This document shows, one piece after another, positions 8,573-17,115 of a stretch of DNA of 64,000 nt. The translations under genes and the position numbers were made by a program. Source of the DNA: Sphingobium xanthum (GTDB lineage: Bacteria; Pseudomonadota; Alphaproteobacteria; Sphingomonadales; Sphingomonadaceae); the NCBI RefSeq assembly GCF_019737615.1, contig NZ_JAHKKS010000015.1, forward strand, positions 1 to 64,000, in the 5' to 3' direction. Within the stretch, counting starts at the first letter, position 1, and each line of letters begins with the position of its first letter. A model generated the notes under the pieces. The model saw only the letters and a list, made by a program, of their open reading frames with translations. It was not told the origin of the DNA and searched no databases.

Positions 8573-9316
8573 ATGCTCGCCATTCTAGTCACTTTCCAAT
8601 CTGCGGCGCTACCAGCCACCACGGGCTGGAGAACTGAGCGGGACCAGATCACGTGCCAGATCAATCGTGACGTTCCGGCCTCGGATCGCGCGGAATGGGT
8701 TACGATCTTGCGAGATGCCATCTCGACGACGTTTCATGTCACACTGATCGTGCCGCGGACAGTTCCAATCACTGCCCGTAGTCGCCTGACGATGGTGCGC
8801 CCTGGTGATGCGGGCAATTCAGCGTTGGCGTTCAAGCGCGGTCGCTTGGCGGATGGTAGGGCGGTGCTGGAATTCGACACGCCGGTTGATCTCGATCCGA
8901 CGTTCTCCTTTTTTCTTGATGGCCAGCAGCTTGCGATCGTTGGTGACGAACTCCCTGCGCTCCGGTCGCGTCTCGCGCGTTGCCGCGAAGATCAACTGGT
9001 CGGACTAGGGGTCGAGGCTGCTTCCGTCAGTGACACGTTGCAGCCGCCTGTCGGGTCCGTTCGCCCTTGGATCACCAATGATGATATTCCGCCTCGGCCT
9101 CTTCCGAAAAGTCGTCGGGGCTATATGATGTGGAAGGTCTTGCCCGATGGCAGAATCAATAATTGCCGCTTCGTGATCTCGCTCGATGATGAGAAGCTCG
9201 ACAGACGCGTCTGCGAACTGCTTACGCGTCGAGGCGCCTATCAGCGCGGCGCGCGCGACGCTGCCGGCCAACCGGTCGAGACTTGGGACAGCCGTTGGAT
9301 GATAGTCGTCTATTGA
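8573..9316 (+). CDS. exported protein with TonB-C-like end, unknown function
   Basis: 247 residues from ATG 8573, chosen because GGGGGAAG sits seven bases upstream and the first ~20 residues read as a signal peptide (MLAILVTFQSAALPA). The middle shows no motif I recognise. The last ~70 residues, with GYMMWKVLPDGRINNCRFV and a final WMIVVY strand, resemble the beta-alpha-beta fold of TonB C-terminal domains. The gene has no TonB-type proline stretch or membrane anchor, so it is not a conventional energy transducer. Its base composition is slightly more AT-rich than its neighbours, hinting at separate origin. Confidence 0.6.
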   Translation: MLAILVTFQSAALPATTGWRTERDQITCQINRDVPASDRAEWVTILRDAISTTFHVTLIVPRTVPITARSRLTMVRPGDAGNSALAFKRGRLADGRAVLEFDTPVDLDPTFSFFLDGQQLAIVGDELPALRSRLARCREDQLVGLGVEAASVSDTLQPPVGSVRPWITNDDIPPRPLPKSRRGYMMWKVLPDGRINNCRFVISLDDEKLDRRVCELLTRRGAYQRGARDAAGQPVETWDSRWMIVVY

Positions 9317-9323
9317 GCCGCCG

Positions 9324-11420
9324 CTAAACCCGCTCCGCCTGCACCACCGGATCGATCGCGCGCAGCGCCGAAAGAATGCGCGCGACATGGCTCGCATCCT
9401 CCACTTCCAGGTCGATCAGGTCGGTGTGGAACGGTCCCTCGCGATTGACGAGTTGCAGGTTGAGGATGTTCGCCTTGTTCACGCCGAAAATGTTGGCGAC
9501 GGTCGCCAGCGCGCCGGGCTGGTTCTTGACGATCACTTGCAGCCGCGTCGTGCCGCCCTTGGCCTCGCTGTCCCAGCTCAGGTCCACCCAGTCGGCGTCC
9601 TGACCGGTCTCCAGCGCCAGGCAGTCGATGGTGTGAACCTCGATCGGCTCGTCCGGTCGGCGCAGGCCGACGATGCGGTCGCCGGGCACCGGATGGCAGC
9701 ATTCCGAGAGCGTGAAGGCAATGCCGGGCGTCAGGCCGAGGATGGAGACGGCCTGATGCTGGGCCGATTTCTTCGACTTCTTGCCCGGCGCTTCCTCGAC
9801 GCTGCCGGGCACGAGCGCGTTCAGCACCTCGTCGTCGGAGATGCGGTTCATGGCGATCGCGATCATCAGCGCCGCCTTGTCCTCCAGCTTCAGGCGCTTG
9901 ATCGCGGCCTTCTCCGCCTTGTCGCCGATCTCGACGACGAGGCGCGAGACGATCTCCTCATAGAGCTTTTCGCCAAGCGCGATCGTCTCGGCGCGCTGCT
10001 TCTGGCGGATGAAGCGGCGGATGGCGGCGCGCGCCTTGCCGGTCACGGCGAAGCTCAGCCAGCCGGGTTGCGGCTCCTGCGCGTCGGATTTGAGGATTTC
10101 GACCTGATCGCCATTTTCTAGGATCGTGCGCAGCGGCATCACGCGGCCGTTGATCTTGGCGCCGACCGCCTGGTTGCCGAGCTTGGTGTGGACCGCATAG
10201 GCGAAATCGACCGGCGTCGATCCCTTGGGGAGCTGCTGCAGCTCGCCCTTCGGGGTGAAGGCGAAGATGCGATCCTGATACATCGCCATGCGCGTATGCT
10301 CGAGCAGCTCCTCGGCATCCTGGCTCTGCTCCAGGATTTCGACGAGGTCGCGCAGCCATCCGGCCTGACCGTCGGGCCTGGCGTCGTCCTGCTTGTAGGC
10401 CCAGTGCGCGGCGAGGCCGAATTCGCTGTCCCGGTGCATCCGCTCGGAGCGGATCTGGATCTCGATGCGGGCATTCTCGTCGTGGATCACGGTCGTGTGC
10501 AGCGACTGGTATCCGTTCCGCTTGGGTGTCGAGATGTAATCCTTGAAGCGCCCGGGCACCATTTTGTAGCGCTGATGGATGAGGCCCAGCGCGCGATAGC
10601 AGTCATCGGTGCTGTCGGTGATGACACGGAAGGCCATGATATCGGAGAGCTGCTCGAAGCTGATGTGACGCTCCTGCGTCTTGCGCCAGATCGAGTAGGG
10701 ATGCTTCTCGCGGCCGGAGACGGTGACGCGCATACCGGCGGTGGTCAATATGGTCTGGAGCTGGCTGGCAATGCGCTTGACCTTGTCCTCGCCGCCTTCC
10801 TTGAGCAGCGCGAGCCGGCGCGTGACACTGTCATAGGCGTCGGGCTCCAGTTGCTGGAAGGCCAGCAGCTGCATTTCGCGCATGAAATCATACATGCCGA
10901 TCCGCTCGGCAAGCGGCGCATAAATGTCCATCGTCTCGCGGGCGATGCGGCGCCGCTTCTCCTCGCTCTTGATGAAGTGCAGCGTGCGCATGTTGTGCAG
11001 CCGGTCGGCGAGCTTGACGAGCAGCACGCGGATATCGTCGGACATGGCGAGCAGGAATTTGCGCAGATTTTCCGCAGCGCGCTGGTTTTCGCTCTGCGCT
11101 TCGATCTTGCTGAGCTTGGTGACGCCATCGACCAGCCGCGCGACATCGTCGCCGAACAGGCGTTGCACTTCCTCGGTCGTGGTCAGCGTGTCCTCGATCG
11201 TGTCGTGCAGCAGCGCCGTCACGATGGTGCGATCGTCGAGGAACAAGTCGGTCAATATGCCCGCAACTTCAATCGGATGGCTGAAATATGGGTCGCCGCT
11301 GGCGCGCTTCTGGCTGCCATGTTTGGCAACCGAGAACACATAGGCGCGGTTGATCAGCGCCTCATCGGCGTCCGGATCGTAGTTCTTGACCCGCTCAACA
11401 AGTTCGTACTGGCGCAGCAT
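9324..11420 (-). CDS. rel: bifunctional (p)ppGpp synthetase/hydrolase (Rel/SpoT)
   Basis: 698 residues from ATG 11420. Domains in order: HD hydrolase (HPIEV at ~49, HDTIEDT with H72/D73), ppGpp synthetase (RFKDYISTPKRNGYQSLHTT near 310), TGS (IFAFTPKGELQQLP, ~390-450), a zinc-finger/helical region and a C-terminal ACT domain (VIVKNQPGALATVANIFGV). Both catalytic halves look intact. It is the only long Rel/SpoT enzyme in view, as in most alphaproteobacteria, and controls the stringent response. It converges with the TonB-C-like gene, whose stop lies 7 bp away. Confidence 0.95.
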   Translation of the reverse strand: MLRQYELVERVKNYDPDADEALINRAYVFSVAKHGSQKRASGDPYFSHPIEVAGILTDLFLDDRTIVTALLHDTIEDTLTTTEEVQRLFGDDVARLVDGVTKLSKIEAQSENQRAAENLRKFLLAMSDDIRVLLVKLADRLHNMRTLHFIKSEEKRRRIARETMDIYAPLAERIGMYDFMREMQLLAFQQLEPDAYDSVTRRLALLKEGGEDKVKRIASQLQTILTTAGMRVTVSGREKHPYSIWRKTQERHISFEQLSDIMAFRVITDSTDDCYRALGLIHQRYKMVPGRFKDYISTPKRNGYQSLHTTVIHDENARIEIQIRSERMHRDSEFGLAAHWAYKQDDARPDGQAGWLRDLVEILEQSQDAEELLEHTRMAMYQDRIFAFTPKGELQQLPKGSTPVDFAYAVHTKLGNQAVGAKINGRVMPLRTILENGDQVEILKSDAQEPQPGWLSFAVTGKARAAIRRFIRQKQRAETIALGEKLYEEIVSRLVVEIGDKAEKAAIKRLKLEDKAALMIAIAMNRISDDEVLNALVPGSVEEAPGKKSKKSAQHQAVSILGLTPGIAFTLSECCHPVPGDRIVGLRRPDEPIEVHTIDCLALETGQDADWVDLSWDSEAKGGTTRLQVIVKNQPGALATVANIFGVNKANILNLQLVNREGPFHTDLIDLEVEDASHVARILSALRAIDPVVQAERV

Positions 11421-11508
11421 CGGGCCACAAGATGCTGTTGCGGCCCCGTGCTGCGCAACAGAAAACTGCACATTTCGATGCGGGCGGGGCGCTGCTGTGG
11501 TTCTGTCG

Positions 11509-11838
11509 TCACTTCGTGGCGATGCGGGCGGCTCCCGGGGCGCCGTTGCAGCGCGCCAGCTGCTCGGCATCGAACAGGGTCTTGCCGCTGCCGAAGCTGG
11601 TGACCGGGCCGGCCGTTCGCGCCAGTGCCTGACAGACGACCAGCGGGCGGCTGTTCCCGGTGGGCGCCGTGCATTGGTCGTCGGCGCAGCGCCAGAGCAG
11701 GCCGTGCGCGACCAGCCTGTCCGCCTGCACGGGCGCCGCGAGCGTCGCCGTGTGGCCGGCGTTGCTTGCCCGGGCGGACAGGGTGCCGGGCGCCGAGAGG
11801 GCTGCCAGTGCCAGAGTCAGTTTCAGGAACGTCGTCAT
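11509..11838 (-). CDS. CC_3452-family exported protein
   Basis: 109 residues from ATG 11838, chosen because GGGAGGA lies six bases upstream. The signal peptide ends near LSARA. The mature protein has the family hallmarks LLWRCADDQCTAP, a central CQALAR and the ending LFDAEQLARCN, with conserved cysteines. This small family is widespread in sphingomonads and Caulobacter and has no assigned function. It stands upstream of rel on the same strand with an 88-bp gap. Confidence 0.78.
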   Translation of the reverse strand: MTTFLKLTLALAALSAPGTLSARASNAGHTATLAAPVQADRLVAHGLLWRCADDQCTAPTGNSRPLVVCQALARTAGPVTSFGSGKTLFDAEQLARCNGAPGAARIATK

Positions 11839-11983
11839 CTGATCCTCCCAATTCAGTAGCGAATCGAAACTATAATATTCGATTGCAATATGCAACTGAA
11901 TAGACAGGCTGCGGCAGTCCGCTCGCCCACTGTCCGGATTAGGGATTTGGCGACGGGACGATTATGCGCTAGCGTCGATCGCT

Positions 11984-12490
11984 ATGGGTGCTCGCAAGGG
12001 TCTCGATGCGTTTGAGGGTTGTGCCCTGCCGTCCGCGCTGGAAGCGATGGGGGAGCGGTGGTCCTTCCTGATCCTGCGCGCGTCGTTCAATGGCATTGTC
12101 TATTTCGAGGATTTTCAGGGTTCGCTCGGTATCGCGCGCAACATCCTGTCGAACCGCCTCGCCAGGCTCGTCAATAAGGGCATTCTCACGCGCGAACCGG
12201 TCGAGACCGACAAGCGCCGCGTCGCCTATCGCCTGACCGATAAGGGGCGAGGACTCGTGCCGGTCATGATCGCGCTGCGCCAATGGGGCGAGCGCTGGGG
12301 CGGTGTATCGCCGTCAGGCCCGATCCTCGCCGACGCGCGTGATCGCCAACCCGTCCGCCCGATCACGATACAGGCGTGGGACGGGCGCGCGCTTGGCCAC
12401 CATGATCTGTGCTGGCTCGATCGGGACGAGCCGGAGGGCGAGCCGACGCCGTGCGAGGCCGCAACATGCATGAAGACCGGAAAGAACTGA
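11984..12490 (+). CDS. HxlR-family winged-helix transcriptional regulator
   Basis: 168 residues. The HxlR/MarR-like winged helix covers residues ~10-105: CALPSALEAMGERWSFLIL, then FQGSLGIARNILSNRLARLV and the wing with DKRRVAYRLTDKG. A C-terminal tail of ~50 residues with Cys and His residues (GHHDLCW, CEAATC) might sense metal or redox, which is speculative. The target is unknown; the divergent CC_3452 gene and the downstream histidine kinase are candidates by position. Confidence 0.85.
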   Translation: MGARKGLDAFEGCALPSALEAMGERWSFLILRASFNGIVYFEDFQGSLGIARNILSNRLARLVNKGILTREPVETDKRRVAYRLTDKGRGLVPVMIALRQWGERWGGVSPSGPILADARDRQPVRPITIQAWDGRALGHHDLCWLDRDEPEGEPTPCEAATCMKTGKN

Positions 12491-12501
12491 CCCGTACGCC
12501 C

Positions 12502-13602
12502 ATGTCGACGGTCTTGCCGATCAGAGCGCAGCCCTTTTTCGAGGACAAGAACCGGGCCTTCTGGATGCTCCAGGGCCTCGGCTGGTCCGGCGCGTTCCTG
12601 TTGCGCGGCCTCTCTGGCATCGCCAACGGACAGCCGCTCTCCTTCCTCGTGCCGGTACTCATCTCGACCGTGGCGGGCTATTCGATCACCTTGCTGATGG
12701 CGGTGGGCTATCGCTTCCTGCTCGCGCAGAAGCCGATCGTCACCTGGACGACCTCGATCGTCGTCGCGATCATCGCCGGCGGCACATCGGCCTTCATCGA
12801 TGCCTGGGTGTTCACGACGCTCAATCCGGTGGGTGAGGGCGCCAGCCTCAAGCTGTTCCTCGGCGCCTTCTATCTCAATTTCACGCTGCTCGGCGCCTGG
12901 TCAGCGCTCTATTATGCGATCAACTTCTACCTGACGGTGGAGGAACAGGCCGACCAGCTGCTGCATCTGGAGAGTCAGGCAAGCGCCGCCCAACTCGCCA
13001 TGCTGCGCTATCAGCTCAATCCGCATTTCCTGTTCAACACGCTGAACAGCATCTCGACGCTCGTGCTGCTCAAGCAGACCGAGCGGGCGAATGCGATGCT
13101 TTCGCGCCTGTCAGCCTTTCTTCGCTACACTTTGATCAACGAACCGACCGCACAGGTGACGCTTGAGCAGGAGGTCGAGACGCTGAAACTGTATCTCGAG
13201 ATCGAGAAGATGCGGTTCGAGGATCGGCTGCGGCCGATTTTCGACATTCATCCGGCGGTGGCGGCGGCGCGTCTGCCCTCGCTGCTGCTGCAACCGCTGG
13301 TCGAGAATGCGATCAAATATGCCGTGACGCCGCTGGAGGAGGGGGCGGATATCGTCGTGACGGCGCAGCCTGTCGGTGAAAACGTTCGGATCGTCGTGTC
13401 GGACACCGGTCCCGGGTTGAACGGGGCGGACCACCGCATGACGAAGGGTACGGGAGTGGGCCTGGCCAACATTCGTGACCGGCTGGTCCAGGCATTTGGG
13501 GAACGACAAAGCATGGAAACACGTTCTCCGCCCGAGGGGGGCTATAGCGTCATCATCGAGATGCCGCTGATCACTGCCGAACCATCAAGGGTAGCTGCAT
13601 GA
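12502..13602 (+). CDS. LytS/YehU-type sensor histidine kinase
   Basis: 366 residues from ATG 12502; an in-frame ATG at 12466 with a nearby GAGG would add 12 residues and overlap the HxlR gene. Four hydrophobic segments lie in residues ~20-145. The His_kinase domain follows, with phospho-acceptor His in LRYQLNPHFLFNTLNSIS, and an HATPase with VENAIKYA, DTGPGL and GTGVGLANIRDRL. It overlaps the LytTR regulator gene by 4 bp (ATGA), so the pair forms a two-component system. The signal is unknown. Confidence 0.9.
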   Translation: MSTVLPIRAQPFFEDKNRAFWMLQGLGWSGAFLLRGLSGIANGQPLSFLVPVLISTVAGYSITLLMAVGYRFLLAQKPIVTWTTSIVVAIIAGGTSAFIDAWVFTTLNPVGEGASLKLFLGAFYLNFTLLGAWSALYYAINFYLTVEEQADQLLHLESQASAAQLAMLRYQLNPHFLFNTLNSISTLVLLKQTERANAMLSRLSAFLRYTLINEPTAQVTLEQEVETLKLYLEIEKMRFEDRLRPIFDIHPAVAAARLPSLLLQPLVENAIKYAVTPLEEGADIVVTAQPVGENVRIVVSDTGPGLNGADHRMTKGTGVGLANIRDRLVQAFGERQSMETRSPPEGGYSVIIEMPLITAEPSRVAA

Positions 13603-14399
13603 CCATAAGAACCATTCTCGTCGACGATGAAAGCCTCGCCATCCAGGGACTGAAGCTCCGGCTCGAGGCGCATCCCGATGTGGAAATCGTGGAGACCTGC
13701 ACGAATGGCCGCGAGGCCATCCGCGCTATCAAGACGCACAAGCCCGATCTTGTGTTCCTCGACATCCAGATGCCCGGCTTCGACGGTTTCTCCGTCGTGC
13801 AGGGCGTGATGGAAGTCGAGCCGCCATTGTTCATCTTCGTGACGGCCTATTCGGACCACGCCCTGCGCGCGTTCGAGGCGCAGGCGATCGACTATCTCAT
13901 GAAGCCCGTCGACGAGCAGCGCCTCGCCGATGCCCTCGACCGTGCCCGCCAGCGCCTGCACGAGAAGCGCCACGTCGTGGAGGCCGAACGCCTGCGCGAA
14001 GTGCTGGCCGAAGTGGCCCCCGACGTCGTTTCGGACATGGGCGCGGACGCGGATACGCCCGCGTCCAGCCGCTACGAGAAGCTCATCAACATCAAGGATC
14101 GCGGCCAGATCTTCCGCATCGATGTCGATACGATCGAGCGGATCGATGCGGCCGGCGACTATATGTGCATCTACACGGCCGACAATTCGCTGATCCTGCG
14201 CGAGACGATGAAGGATCTGGAGAAGCGGCTCGATCCGCGCAATTTCCAGCGCATTCATCGCTCGACCATCGTGAACCTGAGCCAAGTCCGTCAGGTGAAG
14301 CCGCACACCAATGGCGAGTGCTTCCTGGTGCTGGAATCCGGCAGCCAGGTGAAGGTCAGCCGCTCCTATCGCGACGTGGTGGCGCGCTTCGTTCACTGA
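13599..14399 (+). CDS. LytTR-type response regulator
   Basis: 266 residues. The receiver domain has acidic pocket VDDE, phospho-acceptor Asp in LVFLDIQMPGF (residue ~54), T in FVTAYSD and Lys in LMKPVD. A ~40-residue linker leads to a LytTR DNA-binding domain (IERIDAAGDYMCIYT, FQRIHRSTIVN, VSRSYRDVV). LytTR proteins bind DNA through beta strands and activate target promoters. Translation is coupled to the upstream kinase through an ATGA overlap, and a strong terminator ends the transcript. Confidence 0.93.
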   Translation: MTIRTILVDDESLAIQGLKLRLEAHPDVEIVETCTNGREAIRAIKTHKPDLVFLDIQMPGFDGFSVVQGVMEVEPPLFIFVTAYSDHALRAFEAQAIDYLMKPVDEQRLADALDRARQRLHEKRHVVEAERLREVLAEVAPDVVSDMGADADTPASSRYEKLINIKDRGQIFRIDVDTIERIDAAGDYMCIYTADNSLILRETMKDLEKRLDPRNFQRIHRSTIVNLSQVRQVKPHTNGECFLVLESGSQVKVSRSYRDVVARFVH

Positions 14400-14424
14400 C
14401 GCCCCTCGTCGTGGCAAAGAAATT

Positions 14425-14457
14425 GGCCGGGCCTCGCGAGAGGTCCGGCCTTTCCTT
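14425..14457 (+). terminator. rho-independent terminator after the two-component operon
   Basis: GGCCGGGCCT (14425-14434) pairs with AGGTCCGGCC (14441-14450), followed by TTTCCTTT. It may also serve the convergent glycine-zipper gene. Confidence 0.75.
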
Positions 14458-14488
14458 TGCTACGGGAATCGTTGGACGGAGCCGCCGC

Positions 14489-14878
14489 TCAGCAGCGGCC
14501 ATTGCCCTTGTCGATCGCGCGGCCGGCAATGGCGCCGACAGCGCCGCCGATGATCACGCCCGCGGTCTTGTCGCCACGGCGACCGGCAACCTCGTGGCCG
14601 AGCAGGCCGCCGGCAATGGCGCCGACGATCGTGCCGGTCGTGCCGTCGTTGCTGCAGCGATAGCGATTGCTGGCGTAACGGCTGTCACGATAGCGGGCAT
14701 CGCGCACATAGCGGCTGTCGCGATAGTCGCGATAATCCCGGTCGTTGTAGCGATAATCCCGGCTGTAGTCGCCGCGATAGTCGCGATAATGGTCGCGGGC
14801 CGCTGCCGGTGCCGCGACGCCGAGCGAAGTCACGACCATGGTAGCGGCGGCCGTGAGGCTGATGAAGGTCTTCGTCAT
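14489..14878 (-). CDS. glycine-zipper 2TM (17-kDa antigen-like) outer membrane protein
   Basis: 129 residues. Signal peptide MTKTFISLTAAATMVVTSLGVAAPAAA, then a ~50-residue stretch of repeated Asp-Tyr-Arg units (RDYRGDYSRDY, DRDYRDYRDSRY), then two glycine-zipper helices (GTIVGAIAGGLLGHEVAG, TAGVIIGGAVGAIAGRAI). The glycine zipper is shared with SlyB/17-kDa antigen family proteins that insert in the envelope. No lipobox is seen. The Tyr/Arg/Asp repeat resembles the one in the protein at 33924-34295. Function unknown; envelope stability role inferred. Confidence 0.8.
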   Translation of the reverse strand: MTKTFISLTAAATMVVTSLGVAAPAAARDHYRDYRGDYSRDYRYNDRDYRDYRDSRYVRDARYRDSRYASNRYRCSNDGTTGTIVGAIAGGLLGHEVAGRRGDKTAGVIIGGAVGAIAGRAIDKGNGRC

Positions 14879-15060
14879 GGTCTTGCTCCTTGATCTTCCT
14901 GGCGAACGCTTCGTGGCAACTGCGCCTCTGTTCGTCCGCTATGAGAGCCTTCTAGACCTCCGCGCTTGAGCCAATGCTGAACGGTCATTTTAGCGTTCGT
15001 TCAGGTTCGGCCGCGCCGGATTGCCGCACAAGGCAGTGGCGTCGTCGCCGCTCGGCCGCT

Positions 15061-16077
15061 ATGCCCCGGCGCCATATGCAGCGTGTCGCGCTTATCCTCA
15101 TGCTGTTCGTCCTGCTCATGAACGGGCGCCATGGGGGCAACACGCCACCCGCGACGTTCGACAGCCTCTCGGTCCAGGCCCGTGCGCTGGACATTGCCGA
15201 CAGTGCGCTGAGCAAGGATTATGGACCGCTTCGCCTGACCGCAGCGTGGCAGCTTTCGGGTTCGCACGCCGCTTTCGGCGGTTTTTCCTCGCTCTTTGTG
15301 AAGGAGGACGGCGCGCTGGTCGCGTTGAACGATACAGGCGAGCTGTTCGGCTTCCGCGTGAAGGGGCCGCAGGGAGCGGGCTTCGTCGAGCCGTTGCCGC
15401 GCATCGGGATCGAGCAAAGCTGGCCCAGCTGGGAGTGGGATTCGGAAAGCATGCAGCGCGATCCGGCGACCGGGCGCATCTGGGTCGGTTTCGAGCTGCT
15501 CCAGCGCATCTGTCGCTATGCGCCGGACTTCAAGGCGCTTGAGGGCTGCGTCACCCCGCGCGCCATGCTGCGCTGGCCTGTCACGGGCAGCATCGAATCG
15601 CTCGTGCGCTTCGCGGACGGTCGCTTTCTCGCTATCTCGGAAATGGGGACGAACGCTGCCGGCGCCCATGATGTGCTGCTCTGGCAAGGCGATCCGGTCG
15701 ATCCCGCGACGCCGCCCCCCGTCCATCTGGGCTATCGCCCGCCCACCGGCTATCGCCCCACAGATGCGCTCTGGCTGGGCGGCGACCGGCTGCTGGTGCT
15801 CAATCGGCGCCTGACCCTGGCCGACGGGTTCACCACGCGGCTAACGGTCGTCACGCTGCCCAGGCTGGAGGAAGGCGCCGTGCTGACCGGCCGCGTGATC
15901 GCCACTTTCGCGCCACCGGGCCTGGCGGACAATTTCGAGGCCATGGCGCTGAGCCGGGAAAAGGGCCGTCCGGTGCTGTGGGTGGCATCGGACGACAACC
16001 ATCTCTTCCTGCAGCGTTCCTTGCTGCTGCGCTTCGATCTGCCGGCTGACTGGGTCAGCGACCGGCCAGCGCCTTGA
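15061..16077 (+). CDS. esterase-like/phytase-like beta-propeller exported protein
   Basis: About 338 residues from ATG 15061 (ATG 15076 is also possible). The N-terminal hydrophobic segment VALILMLFVLLM is a signal or anchor. The rest matches the phytase-like esterase family (Pfam Phytase-like): an FGGFSSL start, SWPSWEWDSESM, SIESLVRFADGRFLAISE and DNFEAMALSREKGRPVLWVASDDN, near-invariant blocks of this predicted beta-propeller. The true substrate of such proteins is usually unknown. It converges on rpmB and shares a bidirectional terminator. Confidence 0.82.
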   Translation: MPRRHMQRVALILMLFVLLMNGRHGGNTPPATFDSLSVQARALDIADSALSKDYGPLRLTAAWQLSGSHAAFGGFSSLFVKEDGALVALNDTGELFGFRVKGPQGAGFVEPLPRIGIEQSWPSWEWDSESMQRDPATGRIWVGFELLQRICRYAPDFKALEGCVTPRAMLRWPVTGSIESLVRFADGRFLAISEMGTNAAGAHDVLLWQGDPVDPATPPPVHLGYRPPTGYRPTDALWLGGDRLLVLNRRLTLADGFTTRLTVVTLPRLEEGAVLTGRVIATFAPPGLADNFEAMALSREKGRPVLWVASDDNHLFLQRSLLLRFDLPADWVSDRPAP

Positions 16078-16101
16078 GCGCAACGGAAAAGACAGGCAAA
16101 G

Positions 16102-16130
16102 AAAAAGGCGGCCCGGGCGGACCGCCTCTT
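16102..16130 (-). terminator. bidirectional terminator between phytase-like gene and rpmB
   Basis: AGGCGG (16106-16111) pairs with CCGCCT (16122-16127) with further GC pairing inside. AAAAA on the left gives a T-run for the minus-strand rpmB transcript and CTCTT follows on the plus strand. Confidence 0.65.
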
Positions 16131-16153
16131 CGAAATCGGATGATCGCGCCGAA

Positions 16154-16447
16154 TCAGGCCGCCTTGGGAGCAGCCTTCTTCTCGATCTCGCGCTTCAGGC
16201 GACGGACGCGCAGCGACAGCTTGGTGTCGTTGGTCTTCAGCAGCCAGTTGTCGAGACCGCCGACATGCTCGACCGAGCGCAAGCCATGCGTCGAAACGCG
16301 CAGCTTGATGCCGCGCTCCAGCGTGTCGGAAATCAGCGTCACATTCTGCAGGTTGGGCAGAAAGACTCGCTTGGTCTTGTTGTTGGCGTGCGACACGTTG
16401 TGGCCCACTTGGCGGCCCCGGCCGGTCAGTTCGCAGATGCGCGACAT
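16154..16447 (-). CDS. rpmB: 50S ribosomal protein L28
   Basis: 97 residues from ATG 16447. The N-terminus [20 protein letters not shown] with [13 protein letters not shown] is diagnostic for L28. The length is typical of alphaproteobacteria, which carry a C-terminal extension ([14 protein letters not shown]). A GGAACGAG ribosome site precedes the ATG. It has its own promoter and terminator, so it is monocistronic. Confidence 0.96.
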   Translation of the reverse strand: MSRICELTGRGRQVGHNVSHANNKTKRVFLPNLQNVTLISDTLERGIKLRVSTHGLRSVEHVGGLDNWLLKTNDTKLSLRVRRLKREIEKKAAPKAA

Positions 16448-16484
16448 GTCTCGTTCCTGATCTGGGTACTTACGGAAAGTGGCG

Positions 16485-16513
16485 CCGATACAAGGCAAAG
16501 CCCGAATCGTCAA
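16485..16513 (-). promoter_or_regulatory. promoter of rpmB
   Basis: On the minus strand TTGACG (16513-16508), a 17-bp spacer and TATCGG (16490-16485). Start point expected near 16478, giving a ~30-nt leader. Confidence 0.6.
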
Positions 16514-16656
16514 GGCGCTTTCCCCTGATTTCTGCCTGGACCAAAGTGATTTCAATCCGGATGGAAACATCTGGCGGCTCGGAAATCACGGCCAACAGGA
16601 AATTTTCCAGACTCATTCCTGTTCGATCAGGGCGGGAATGAGTCTAGGGATGAGGC

Positions 16657-17115
16657 GTGCCTGAACCCTTCCCCCTTCCCGAGCCGATGCGCATCGCCCT
16701 TGCCTGTGCGCAAGCGTCGGCGCAAGCCGATGAGGTGCCGATTGGCGCCGTCGTGACGCGGGATGGGCGCGTGATCGCGACCGGCGAGAACCGCAATCGC
16801 CGGGATAATGATCCGACGGCCCATGCCGAAATCGTCGCGATTCGGGCGGCTTGCGCGGCGCTCGGGCAGGACCGTCTTACCGGCTGCGATCTCTGGGTGA
16901 CGCTGGAGCCCTGCGCCATGTGCGCCGGCGCTATCGCGCATGCGCGCATTGCCCGGCTCTATTATGGCGCGCTCGATCCGAAGGGCGGGGGTGTCGATCA
17001 TGGCGCGCGCGTCTTTGCGCAACCGCAATGCCATCATCGCCCGGAGCTGTTTCCCGGACTCGGCGAGGAAGCGTCGGCAAGCCTATTGCGCGGCTTTTTT
17101 GCGGCGCGTCGCTAG
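16657..17115 (+). CDS. tadA: tRNA-specific adenosine deaminase TadA
   Basis: 152 residues from GTG 16657, chosen because AGGGATGAGG lies directly upstream; ATG 16687 would cut into the first helix. Zinc and catalytic motifs are HAE (H56, E58) and PCAMC (C86, C89). The family converts A34 to inosine in tRNA-Arg(ACG), and this length fits TadA rather than a cytosine deaminase. Its last 33 bases overlap the 3' end of the convergent membrane-protein gene. Confidence 0.9.
   Translation: MPEPFPLPEPMRIALACAQASAQADEVPIGAVVTRDGRVIATGENRNRRDNDPTAHAEIVAIRAACAALGQDRLTGCDLWVTLEPCAMCAGAIAHARIARLYYGALDPKGGGVDHGARVFAQPQCHHRPELFPGLGEEASASLLRGFFAARR

Noticed and set aside
11941..11983. TTGGCG-17-TAGCGT as a leaderless promoter for the HxlR gene
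   Set aside because: The -10 is too poor to claim; kept only as a possibility.
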